Numbered from the stretch's first letter, positions 1 through 6,793 are shown. The stretch is DNA of 16,678 nucleotides from Rhizobium sp. Q54 (GCA_945903655.1 CAMDOY010000037.1:1-16678); one strand, 5' to 3'. Notes: generated from the letters alone by a model not told the origin. Made by a program: numbers and translations.

Positions 1-147
1 CGCGCATCAAGCCGCGCTACGCTACCCTCCGCAAGCCTCGATGCGCGCGGCGCCACAACTCACAAGGGCTCATGCAGCCCTTTTCTCTCAACCAGACTGG
101 TACACTTTTACCCCGCCAGCTGGCACATTTTGTCTCCGCCATTGACA
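1..147 (-). mobile_element. Probable IS21-family element end (outer tip at 147, interior off the left edge)
   Basis: Read on the minus strand from position 147 the sequence starts TGTCAATGGCGG and contains two adjacent 23-bp direct repeats (142-120 and 119-97) that match at 17 of 23 positions, each of the form TGGCGG..AAAA.TGT.CCAG. A looser third unit may follow. Multiple roughly 20-bp repeats just inside a 5'-TG tip are characteristic of IS21-family ends, where they bind the transposase IstA. The tip lies exactly where an otherwise normal Tat signal-peptide gene stops making sense (148-223), which supports an insertion there. No istA coding sequence can be confirmed in the 147 bases visible. 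The family call rests on remembered end structure, not on a transposase. Confidence 0.5.
64..86 (+). terminator. Hairpin with T-run inside the IS end
   Basis: AAGGGCT (64-70), loop CATGC, AGCCCTT (76-82) form a perfect 7-bp stem that runs into TTTTCTC on the plus strand. This is a plausible Rho-independent terminator directed from the IS interior toward its tip. It could equally be a structural element of the IS end. Confidence 0.4.
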
Positions 148-223
148 CCGCCTCCTGCGCCTGCAGGCGCGTCGCCATCGCGGCTGCGCCACTCGTCAGA
201 AACAACCTGCGGGAAAGCGACAT
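148..223 (-). pseudogene. 5' fragment of a Tat-exported protein gene, cut by an IS end
   Basis: ATG at 223-221 is preceded by an excellent ribosome site, GGAGG five bases upstream (GGAGGACGTC then ATG). The first 25 or so codons read MSLSRRLFLTSGAAAMATRL and then QAQEA: a twin-arginine (SRRLFL) n-region, a short hydrophobic stretch, and an AxA-like cleavage zone. Such leaders are typical of exported dehydrogenases, SBPs and hydrolases. From position 147 the reading frame passes into the putative IS21-type end and runs to a TAG at 17 with no protein-like sequence, giving a 68-codon chimera. The mature protein is therefore missing and its function cannot be told. The intact-looking start suggests the interruption is fairly recent. 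Confidence 0.6.
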
Positions 224-277
224 GACGTCCTCCGGACCACATCATCATTTTCATTTGTGCGCAGGGTGTCATCGCTC

Positions 278-306
278 CATGCGTCGCCACAGATTGGCTG
301 CGCATG
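278..306. promoter_or_regulatory. 29-bp interrupted inverted repeat, possible operator
   Basis: CATGCG-tc-GCCA at 278-289 and TGGC-tg-CGCATG at 295-306 are inverted copies matching at 10 of 12 positions around the 5-base centre CAGAT. The site lies about 55 bp upstream of the start of the truncated Tat-signal gene, in a stretch (224-494) where I see no coding sequence. Position and symmetry fit a dimeric repressor operator. Which regulator would bind is unknown. Confidence 0.3.
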
Positions 307-494
307 TCACAAAGGCCCCTCCCCCTCACCAAACCCATCGCAGATCACGACAGAGCCGCGCCTTGCGAGAAGCTCGCTGAGCTATTCTTGTTTATTCGGG
401 AAACGTGCCATCCGGATGATCGGCTGTCAATGCGATCAGGCCCGCTGCGTACAGCCCATCGGCGGCGGCGCGAGTATAAAACAGATAACATGAA

Positions 495-519
495 CCCCGC
501 GCCGAACTTCGACGCGGGG
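495..519 (-). terminator. Terminator of the LLM oxidoreductase gene
   Basis: CCCCGCG (495-501) pairs with CGCGGGG (513-519), and the loop itself contains the complementary CGAA/TTCG. On the minus strand the hairpin begins 14 bases after the stop codon at 533 and is followed by a T-rich stretch (TTCATGTTATCTGTTTT). This is a good candidate Rho-independent terminator for the upstream LLM gene. Confidence 0.65.
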
Positions 520-532
520 CAAAGCACAAGAC

Positions 533-1645
533 TTACTGGGCGGCAACCGGGGCGCGGATGGCGTCGCGCACCCGAGGCATCACCTGATTGGCCATCAGCT
601 CCATTGAGCGCTTGGTGAGCGCGGGGTCAACCCAGTCCATGCCGGCGTAAACAATTTCGCCGAAGTCGCCGACCTCGTCGCGCAGGGCGAGGATCTGATC
701 GACGACGCTATTCACCGTGCCATAAATCACGAGGTCGCCTAACACCCGGTCCAGGGTCACGGAGCTGTCAGGCTCGTCCGGCTTCTCCTTGAAGATGGCG
801 AGCCGCTTTGTTCGAAACATCTTGCGTACCATCTGGTCATAATAGGCGCGGTAGGGACTCTTGGGATCGTCAATCCCATAGCGGCGCGCGGTCTTTTCAT
901 CGTCGGCCACGAAAACCGTGCGCGCGATGCGCCAGTCCGAAGGATTGGCGACAAGCCCCGCCTCGTTGGCGCCCTCGACATATCGGCCCCAATGGGTCTT
1001 GACCCATTTCGTGAGCAGAAAATTGGCGGACAGCGGATGGAAATTGCGCCGCCCCATGGCGTAGGCGCTATTGGAATGAGGCGTCACGACGGTGCCCACG
1101 ATCTCCGGACGGGGGGTCTGGTAGGGCTTTGCGAGATAGCCAATGCCCAGGCTGAGGTCGCCGGTCTTGCCGGTCGAGACCTTGAACTGATTGTCGGGAA
1201 GATCGATGTCATAGGGCGGATCGCGCCGCCAGATTTCCAGGATCACGTCGATGGCGTCCCGGTAAATCTTGTGCCGGTCTTTGTCGAGATTCTGCAGGGC
1301 TTCAGCGTCGGTCTGCAGGGCGCCGGCGCTGATACCAAGGATGAAACGCCCCTCCGTCAGATGATCCATCATAGCCGCGTGGGAGGCGATGAGGGTGGGA
1401 TGCATCTGGGACAGATTGGAGGTTCCGGTCGCCAGCTTGATCGTCTTCGTGTCGGAGATCAGGCTGGCGAGGAAGATCATGCTGCTGGTGACGTTCTCCA
1501 TCTTGTCGGCGAGATGCTCGCCCACGAAGGCGTCATAGAAGCCAAGGCGATCCGCCATGATGATGGTCTCGCGGTCTTCCTTGAGCGTTTGCGTCCAACT
1601 GCGCTCCATTGGATGCATGGGCATCGTGAAATAGCCAAGACGCAT
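533..1645 (-). CDS. LLM class flavin-dependent oxidoreductase (luciferase-like monooxygenase)
   Basis: The 370-residue product belongs to the bacterial luciferase-like family (PF00296). It begins MRLGYFTMPMHP, the usual first TIM-barrel strand, followed by a GFYDAFVGEH segment (second strand), an IKLATGTSNL strand and the DHLTEGRFILGIS region common to limonene-monooxygenase-like members. Such enzymes use reduced FMN, or F420 in some groups, to hydroxylate or cleave small organic substrates, usually with a separate flavin reductase; none is present in the window. The start at 1645 is chosen because GGGGAGGG lies a few bases upstream and the protein then starts exactly at the family's first strand. 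The open frame extends to 1834 but would invade the regulator promoter. It is divergent from a LysR gene, a common activator-target arrangement. Substrate is unknown. Confidence 0.88.
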   Translation of the reverse strand: MRLGYFTMPMHPMERSWTQTLKEDRETIIMADRLGFYDAFVGEHLADKMENVTSSMIFLASLISDTKTIKLATGTSNLSQMHPTLIASHAAMMDHLTEGRFILGISAGALQTDAEALQNLDKDRHKIYRDAIDVILEIWRRDPPYDIDLPDNQFKVSTGKTGDLSLGIGYLAKPYQTPRPEIVGTVVTPHSNSAYAMGRRNFHPLSANFLLTKWVKTHWGRYVEGANEAGLVANPSDWRIARTVFVADDEKTARRYGIDDPKSPYRAYYDQMVRKMFRTKRLAIFKEKPDEPDSSVTLDRVLGDLVIYGTVNSVVDQILALRDEVGDFGEIVYAGMDWVDPALTKRSMELMANQVMPRVRDAIRAPVAAQ

Positions 1646-1736
1646 GCCGTCCCTCCCCAAGCCTTGATTTCCCGGCGGCAAACCCGCTTTCACGGGGAGT
1701 ATAACCAAAACGGGGGGCGCGCTGAACTTCAAAAAA

Positions 1737-1755
1737 TGGAAATGTACTTTTTCCA
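1737..1755. promoter_or_regulatory. Dyad TGGAAA-N7-TTTCCA, candidate LysR-type operator
   Basis: TGGAAATGTACTTTTTCCA is a perfect 6-bp inverted repeat around seven bases, centred in the AT-richer part of the 203-bp space between the divergent LLM (start 1645) and LysR (start 1849) genes. LysR-type regulators commonly bind dyads in such a shared promoter and control both the target gene and themselves. The assignment to this regulator is inference from position. Confidence 0.4.
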
Positions 1756-1848
1756 AAATCGCGGGATAACTTGTGTCGCCCCGCCCCTTCGCCATACTGT
1801 CTTCGAACCCGTACCCCATGCAGGTCAAGGGCATGAGAGGCGCCGCGT

Positions 1849-2748
1849 ATGGACCGGTTTCAGGCCTTGCACATTTTCAGAACGGTGGTTGAGGAAGGCG
1901 GATTCACCGCTGGGGCGAACAAGCTCAACATTTCTACCTCCGCCGACACCAAGCATATCGCAGCGCTGGAGTCCCATCTGGGGACGCAATTGCTGACCCG
2001 CTCAACCCGCAGCGTCGCCGTGACCGACCATGGACAAACCTTCTACAAGGCCGCGGTGGCGGTCCTCGCCAATCTCGATAAGGCCGAGACCCGGGTGCGG
2101 GAGGCCAATTCCACGGCGCGCGGCCTGGTGCGCCTCGTCATTCCCTCCTCCTTCGGGCGGGTCACGCTCAAGCCGGAACTCCCAGCGTTTCTGGATGAAA
2201 ACCCCGGCATCACCCTCGATGTGCATTTCAGCGACACACGGGTGGACATTATCAAGGAGGGCTTCGATCTCGCCGTGCGCTCGCGCGAGCAGGAGGATTC
2301 CCGGCTAATACAGCGCATCCTTCATCGCGGGCCGATGATCACCGTCGCTTCGCCCGCCTATCTGGCGAGGCATGGCGAGCCGCAGACACCCAAGGATCTG
2401 ACGGGGCATCGCTGCATCACCGGCGTATTCGGCTCCGAATGGCGCTATCGCAATCGCGATGGCGGGGAGGAAGCCGTCAAGATCAACAGCGCTATCATCC
2501 TGCGTAGCGGCGATAATGTGCGGGAGGGTGCGGTGGCTGGGGTGGGCGTAGCCCAATCGACCTGGTGGTTCTTTCGCAAGGATCTGGCGGAAGGGCGGCT
2601 CGTGAGAATCCTCGCCCCCTTTGAGCGCGAGGCTGTCCCGGTCTCCGTGTTTTATCCCGCCAAGCGCAATCTGCCGCGCCGTGTGGCGAGGGTCATCGAC
2701 TTCCTGCTGCGGATCAGCGCCGACCGACCGGAGCCCGCCCCCCGATAG
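1849..2748 (+). CDS. LysR-family transcriptional regulator
   Basis: The 299-residue length is standard for LysR regulators. Residues about 1-60 form the winged helix-turn-helix (starting MDRFQALHIFRTVVEEGGF, with the ALESHLGTQLLTRSTRSVAVTD recognition-wing region). Residues about 90-295 form the two-lobed periplasmic-binding-protein-like effector domain (GLVRLVIPSSFGR onward, then PDxxLDVHFSDTRVDI-like strands). An AGAGG motif precedes the ATG. It is transcribed away from the LLM oxidoreductase gene and most likely controls it; the dyad at 1737-1755 is a candidate site. Its 3' end overlaps the end of the convergent broken hydrolase gene by 35 bp. It ends with TAG, which shows that TAG is a normal stop codon in this genome. 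The effector molecule is unknown. Confidence 0.92.
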   Translation: MDRFQALHIFRTVVEEGGFTAGANKLNISTSADTKHIAALESHLGTQLLTRSTRSVAVTDHGQTFYKAAVAVLANLDKAETRVREANSTARGLVRLVIPSSFGRVTLKPELPAFLDENPGITLDVHFSDTRVDIIKEGFDLAVRSREQEDSRLIQRILHRGPMITVASPAYLARHGEPQTPKDLTGHRCITGVFGSEWRYRNRDGGEEAVKINSAIILRSGDNVREGAVAGVGVAQSTWWFFRKDLAEGRLVRILAPFEREAVPVSVFYPAKRNLPRRVARVIDFLLRISADRPEPAPR

Positions 2749-3532
2749 GGAGACAGCCTAGCGTTGCGAACCCCTGATCGATCGCGGCTATGAAGGACGC
2801 GGGGTCATCGACCATCGGGAAATGACCGCAATCCTCGCAAACAAAGATCGGCGCTTTGGTCAGTGCTTTTTCCATGGCCGTCTGCGTCTGTATCGCCGGC
2901 CCCTTCGATCCGTAGATCACCATGGTGGGGGCCGTCAGGGTGGACAGATCCGCCATCACGTCATGCAGTCGCATGGCCCACATGGCGTTGAGGCAATTCT
3001 TCGGGCCGGCTTTGGCGCGATCAATGTTCCAGCGTTTGAGGAAGGCGGGCGTCGCCTTGCCCGCCCGCACACGCGGGCTCACGACCTCCATGTTTTGCGG
3101 CGTGTTGGTCCAAATCTTTTCCGTGCGCGCCCAGCCGTCGGCCCAGCCTTGATCCGTCCGGATGGGATATTCGACGACGAAGACCCGCTCCATGCGCGCA
3201 GAACGCCGCGCACCCAAGGCGATAACGATGGAGCCTCCCACGGAAGAACCAGCGACGCTGGCCTTCTGAATGCCGAGGGCGTCCATCACGGCGACCACTA
3301 CGTCAGCGTAATCGTGTGCTTAAAAGAAACGCAAGGGATTGTCGCTGTCGCCCTGCCCCGGCATGTCCCAGGCGATGACACGGTAACGCCTGGCGAGCTC
3401 GTCGATCACAAATTCATACTCATAGGCCGATGCGCCATTGGAATGAGCAAGAATAAGCGCAGGTCCGTATCCTGCCTCAAGGTAGTGCAAGCGGCCCAGC
3501 CGCGTGTCAACAAAATGATCATGGGCGTGCAT
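2714..3532 (-). pseudogene. Alpha/beta hydrolase broken by one in-frame TAA
   Basis: The minus-strand frame from ATG 3532 (ribosome site GGGGAGGATCACTGCA just upstream) gives a typical alpha/beta-hydrolase fold: RLGRLHYLEAGYGPALILAHSNG, then WDMPGQGDSDNP. A TAA at 3322-3320 (codon 71) stops it. Translation continues in the same frame with AHDYADVVVAVMDALGIQK, the nucleophile elbow GSSVGG (Ser97) and CGHF (His237), to a stop at 2714, for 272 codons in all. The lesion is therefore a single nonsense change, not a frameshift. The usual catalytic Asp after strand beta-7 (GSKDP in relatives) appears as GSKGP here (residue 211), so the enzyme may already have been compromised. An internal GTG at 3298 could start a fragment lacking the N-terminal strands; that would not be expected to work. 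It is convergent with, and overlaps, the LysR gene. Confidence 0.8.
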
Positions 3533-3693
3533 TGCAGTGATCCTCCCCGTAGCGGGGCGCTATTTCGGTGACACTTCAAGAAGATATTACGGAGTGCGAT
3601 TGGGTTTGACCAGCCAAATTCAATATGGGTTTTGATAGTGAATTGAGGCCGGTTGAGCGCCGGAGCCCCGGAGCGCTTAGACTTGATCGCCTG

Positions 3694-3707
3694 TTGCATC
3701 TATGCAA
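3694..3707. promoter_or_regulatory. Palindrome TTGCAT-CT-ATGCAA, candidate operator
   Basis: This is a perfect 6+2+6 palindrome in the 229-bp gap between the divergent broken hydrolase (start 3532) and the SBP gene (start 3762), 54 bp before the SBP ATG. Palindromes of the TTGC...GCAA type are typical of GntR- or LacI-family operators. A palindrome with the same TTGC-N6-GCAA frame occurs at 11225-11238. No regulator of those families is encoded in the window. Confidence 0.4.
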
Positions 3708-3761
3708 GCATAACAAAAAAGCAAGATCGAAACTGGTTTATGTTGTTGGGGCGGGACAATC

Positions 3762-4739
3762 ATGCGCGCTTTGTGTGCTATTTATGTGAGCTTCATTACC
3801 TGTTTTGTCAGTTTTCCCGCCTTGAGCGAAGTAGAGGGCCGCTATCCCTCAAAGCCAATCACGATCATCAATCCGGGGGCGGCGGGCGGCAGCGTCGAGT
3901 TGCAGGTGCGTATTCTCGCCGATGGTTTCAGGGAGCGCACCGGACAATCCCTCATCATCACCAACAAGCCGGGAGCCATGGGATCGACCGGGGCCACATA
4001 TGTGTATCGGGCGCCGCCCGATGGTTACACCCTGTTGGCCTCCCCGAATTCGCCAATGGTGTTCAATCAACTCACGCGCAAGTCGCTCACCTATGAGGCG
4101 ACCAAACTAACCCCGATCGTCCGCCTAGGCCAACAGCCGCTTGTCATGGGCGTGCGCGGCGATATGCCCGGTACGACCTTGGCCGATCTCATCACCTATG
4201 CGAAAGCTAATCCGGGGAAGACATTCTATGGCAGCCAGGGCGTAGGCGGCGGTAATCACATGGCCGCCATGCTGTTTGGAAAATACACCGGCACAGATCT
4301 CAAACATGTGCCTTTTCCGGGCGCAGGGCCAGCCTCGCAGGGGTTGCTGCAGGGCGAGGTGGATTTCTTCATGGCCCCCCTGGCCGTCTTGTTGCCGTCC
4401 TATCGCAGCAAGGAACTGAAGATATTCGCAGTCGGCGGCCGGGAGCGCGCGACAGACGTTCCGGAAGTACCGACCTTTCGCGAACTTGGTTATCCCGAGG
4501 ACTTTATCTTGACTGTGTGGTCCGTGATCGTGGGCCCGCCAGGCATCCCTTCGGATATCAGCGAAGACCTCAATATCCACTTCAACGCCCTGTTTAGGGA
4601 CCCCAAGGTGCAGGAGCGGTTCAAGTTGATAGGTGTCGATCCGGGGGGAGGATCGCGGCAGGAATTGGCTGCCATGCTGGCGCGCGAAACAAAGACATGG
4701 AGCAGGGTCGCCGAAGAAAACAACATCGAAAAAGAATAA
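3762..4739 (+). CDS. TctC/Bug-type periplasmic substrate-binding protein
   Basis: This 325-residue protein fits the tripartite tricarboxylate transporter receptor family (PF03401, normally 320-330 residues). It has a hydrophobic signal sequence (about residues 1-21), then the family's first strand and loop YPSKPITIINPGAAGGSVE. Next come a NKPGAMGSTGATYVYRAPPDGYTLL segment, LVMGVRGDMPGTTLADLITYAKANPGK, and a C-terminal VGPPGIPSDI...L..DPKVQERF region. Such proteins capture small carboxylates or amide-type ligands in the periplasm for TctAB-type carriers, or act as sensors. No TctA or TctB is present in the window. The start is the only ATG before the signal sequence, with a weak GGGGCGGG ribosome site. 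A broken related copy follows 150 bp downstream, which suggests an ancient tandem duplication. Confidence 0.9.
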   Translation: MRALCAIYVSFITCFVSFPALSEVEGRYPSKPITIINPGAAGGSVELQVRILADGFRERTGQSLIITNKPGAMGSTGATYVYRAPPDGYTLLASPNSPMVFNQLTRKSLTYEATKLTPIVRLGQQPLVMGVRGDMPGTTLADLITYAKANPGKTFYGSQGVGGGNHMAAMLFGKYTGTDLKHVPFPGAGPASQGLLQGEVDFFMAPLAVLLPSYRSKELKIFAVGGRERATDVPEVPTFRELGYPEDFILTVWSVIVGPPGIPSDISEDLNIHFNALFRDPKVQERFKLIGVDPGGGSRQELAAMLARETKTWSRVAEENNIEKE

Positions 4740-4891
4740 TCGGTAATAATCTCGGGGGCGCGGACCAGCGTCGGCGCGCTCGATTTTCCGCTTGCTTCAA
4801 AAAAGAAAACCCGTTGTTATCATGGCCTGCAAATTCGGAAAAATGGTCTTGTCGTTTTAAAACATGAGTGCAGCTATCGGAGGGGGGTAAA

Positions 4892-5347
4892 ATGATCCGT
4901 GAACTCAGGTAGGTTAGGGCCGCAGGTGGCGCCCTGTTGGCCGCTTTGGGGTTCGCCATCGGGGCCTGCGCCAGTCTGGCGCAGGGAGCCTATCCGAACC
5001 GCCCGATCAATATTCTGACGCCCACCACGGCAGGCAGCGGCATGGAGGTCCAGTTGCGCTTGATCAGCTAGGTGATCCAGCGCAAAACCGGCCAACCATT
5101 CGTTGTCGAGCCCAAACCAGGCACCATGGGCATGGTCGCCGCCACCAATATCGCACGAGCGAAACCGGATGGTTATTCGCTGCTGATCACGCCCAACTCA
5201 CCGCTGGTCTTCAACCAACTCACGCAGAAGACCATGGGCTATGATCCGCAAGCCTTCAGGTCGGTCTCCATGATCTCCAGCCAGCCCCTGTTAATGGGCG
5301 TGCGCGGCGATTTTCCAGTCAAGACGATCAACGAGTTCATCGATTAA
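4892..5347 (+). pseudogene. Broken TctC/Bug-type SBP: two in-frame TAGs and missing 3' half
   Basis: ATG at 4892 has a strong ribosome site (GGAGGGGGG). After six codons comes TAG (4910), then in the same frame a signal-like hydrophobic stretch (GGALLAALGFAIGACASLAQG) and the SBP start AYPNRPINILTPTTAGSGME. A second TAG (5069) follows, then KPGTMGMVAATNIARAKPDGYSLL, ITPNSPLVFNQLTQKTMGYDP and LLMGVRGDFPVKTINEFID. This aligns segment by segment with the intact SBP at 3762-4739, up to that protein's DLITYAKANPGK segment. There it ends abruptly at a TAA (5345-5347) that lies on the junction with the IS-end remnant. The remaining half of the gene is absent. Both in-frame stops are simple nonsense codons with no frame change, consistent with decay under no selection. 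Confidence 0.85.
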
Positions 5348-5430
5348 CCTCTGGCGACCTGCGGTCATCCGAACAAAAACGGGACAAACCACGTGCTACC
5401 TAAACCGGACATATCATGCGCTCGCGACAC
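5346..5430 (-). mobile_element. Remnant of an IS end, same element as at 16462-16678
   Basis: The reverse complement of 5430-5382 matches 16462-16510 at 48 of 49 bases (GTGTCGCGAGC.CATGATATG and onward). The following roughly 36 bases match more weakly, including GCATGTTGCCGGAGGTT versus GCAGGTCGCCAGAGGTT, where the transposase ATG has become AGG. Both copies carry two TGTCC.GTTT motifs (here 5411-5402 and 5386-5377). The outer tip faces right (toward 5431). The interior side is fused directly to the truncated SBP, so the rest of the element has been deleted together with the 3' half of that gene. Because only an end is left, it could be either terminus; the weak match into the transposase start favours the transposase-start end. 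Confidence 0.8.
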
Positions 5431-5433
5431 GAA

Positions 5434-5455
5434 GCGCGAACAGAGCGCGAATAGA
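5434..5455. repeat. Two tandem 11-bp units GCGCGAAYAGA next to the IS tip
   Basis: GCGCGAACAGA (5434-5444) is directly followed by GCGCGAATAGA (5445-5455), differing at one base. The pair sits between the IS-end match and a 10-mer GCTTGCCAGC (5456-5465) whose reverse complement also occurs outside the other IS end (16439-16448). It may be part of the IS end, a target-site trace, or chance. Confidence 0.4.
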
Positions 5456-5520
5456 GCTTGCCAGCGGTGCAGAGGCTTTGCACAATGGCGTAAAAGCAAT
5501 GGTTAGGTGGGGGGAATATC

Positions 5521-6750
5521 ATGCGCGCTTCTTTCATGAACACTGTGTTCGTCGCCGGTATGGTCTGCGCCATGCCCCTTGCGGCGGCTCAATCGGGGGC
5601 GCCGTCGGTATCAGGCGCTCAAGTGCGCTCGCTTGACGAGGTCAAGGCGGAGGTCATTCGCCGCGCCGGGAAAATCAACCCCTTTGACAACGTGAAGCCA
5701 GAAGAAGCAAAGCAGATCCTCGATCAGATCAAGACGCTCGACAAGGATGAATGGGCGCGGGAGTGGTGCAAAGTCGGCCTTGGCTATGAGGCCAAGGGCG
5801 ATGAACTCGTCAAGAAAGGGGCTACCGCCAAGGAGATCGCCGACACCTTTCACCATGGCTTTCATTACTGCATGTTAGGCCGCTATCCCTCGCCGACATC
5901 GCCGGGAAAACTGGAATCCTATCATCACTCCATGCGTCTCTTCCGCAAGGCCGCTCAATACTTTGATCCACCCCTGCAAATTGTCGAAACGCCCTTTGAG
6001 GGCAAGAAACTTTTGGGTTACTTGCAGGTTCCAAAGGGCGTGACGCGCCCGCCCGTGGTGATCAATTGGGGCGGCGTCGACAGTTGGAAGGAAGATCGCG
6101 TTCGTACGGTCAATCGAATGATGAGCGCGGGCCTCGCAGTGCTCTCGGTCGATATGCCCGGCACGGGCGAAAATCCGGTGCTCTATAACGATCCCCTGGG
6201 GCCGAAAACCTACTCGACCTGGATCGACTATCTGAACACGCGGGCCGATATCGATGGGTCGCGCATTGGGGTCTGGGGCTTGAGCTTTGGTGGCTACTGG
6301 GCGGCCCGGATGGCCTATGAGGAGCCCATTCGCATCAAGGGTGCCGTGTTCCATGGGGGCAATGCCCATATAGGCTTTCAGTCTTCCTGGCTGACGCCCG
6401 CCTTCACCACAGGCGGCGCCACCTATCTGTTTGGCGCAGCCAGCCTGCTGGACGCGCGCAGCAGGGCCATGGGCACGAAGACCATGGAAGAATTTCTCCA
6501 GGCCGCGCCAAAAATGTCGCTTGTGTCGTTGGGTCTCATCGACAAGCCCTCCGCACCGATTCTGGGCGTGAATGGCAAGTTGGATGATCAGGCGCCCGCC
6601 GCCGACATTCTGCTCTTGATGGAGCATGGCTCGCCGAAGACGGCGCGCATCTATCCCAAGGGCTACCACATGGGTCGCACCGCAGGGATGGATGAAAGCG
6701 AAATACCCAATGTGATCATTGGCTGGTTGAAAGAACGTCTGGCGAAATAA
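5521..6750 (+). CDS. Exported FrsA-like alpha/beta hydrolase
   Basis: The 409-residue protein has a Sec-type signal peptide (residues 1-23, cleavage near LAAA/QSG), so it acts in the periplasm. A helical N-terminal region (about 35-150) precedes an alpha/beta-hydrolase domain. The architecture is shared by the FrsA/DUF1100 group, which includes the C-C bond hydrolase of nicotine breakdown (2,6-dihydroxypseudooxynicotine hydrolase). In that domain PPVVINWGGVDSWKED supplies the oxyanion-side strand, GLSFGG the nucleophile elbow (Ser255), VNGKLDDQ the acid (Asp355 or 356) and KGYHMG the His (383). All triad parts are present, so it is probably active as an esterase, amidase or C-C hydrolase. A GGGGGGA ribosome site precedes the ATG. 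It follows the IS remnant and converges on the aldolase gene. An exported member of this group beside SBPs suggests processing of a ligand before uptake. Confidence 0.85.
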   Translation: MRASFMNTVFVAGMVCAMPLAAAQSGAPSVSGAQVRSLDEVKAEVIRRAGKINPFDNVKPEEAKQILDQIKTLDKDEWAREWCKVGLGYEAKGDELVKKGATAKEIADTFHHGFHYCMLGRYPSPTSPGKLESYHHSMRLFRKAAQYFDPPLQIVETPFEGKKLLGYLQVPKGVTRPPVVINWGGVDSWKEDRVRTVNRMMSAGLAVLSVDMPGTGENPVLYNDPLGPKTYSTWIDYLNTRADIDGSRIGVWGLSFGGYWAARMAYEEPIRIKGAVFHGGNAHIGFQSSWLTPAFTTGGATYLFGAASLLDARSRAMGTKTMEEFLQAAPKMSLVSLGLIDKPSAPILGVNGKLDDQAPAADILLLMEHGSPKTARIYPKGYHMGRTAGMDESEIPNVIIGWLKERLAK

Positions 6751-6793
6751 CATGGCGGGCGCTTGATTGCGTTTATTCGATGTGCTGCATGAC

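Noticed and set aside
224..480. Plus-strand open frames with a His/Cys-rich stretch (HHHFHLCAGCHRS).
   Set aside because: No ribosome site, no family resemblance, and overlapping frames on both strands; composition chance is sufficient.
992..1996. A long plus-strand open frame opposite the LLM gene.
   Set aside because: It is a shadow of the minus-strand LLM gene in GC-rich DNA, crosses the divergent promoter and the LysR start, and has no recognisable features. The same applies to long frames opposite the other catabolic genes, including 13717-15009 and 15739-16599.
3299..3322. A frameshift in the hydrolase at 2714-3532.
   Set aside because: The sequences before and after the stop are in the same frame (both read from 3532), with seven sensible codons directly after the TAA, so it is a nonsense codon.
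3822..3845. TTGAGCGAAGTAGAGGG within the SBP leader (reading LSEVEG) as a dispersed short repeat.
   Set aside because: It resembles a GAGCGAAGT-type repeat seen in various genomes, but only one copy is present here, so a repeat cannot be supported.
4854..4863. GTTTTAAAAC as an operator.
   Set aside because: A 10-bp AT palindrome in an AT-rich upstream region is expected by chance, and the following gene is dead.
4892..5347. Stop-codon recoding (amber readthrough or selenocysteine/pyrrolysine-like) to explain the in-frame TAGs.
   Set aside because: The LysR gene ends normally with TAG, the two broken hydrolases use TAA instead, the SBP also lacks its 3' half, and no recoding hairpin or suppressor tRNA was seen. 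Simple decay explains it better.
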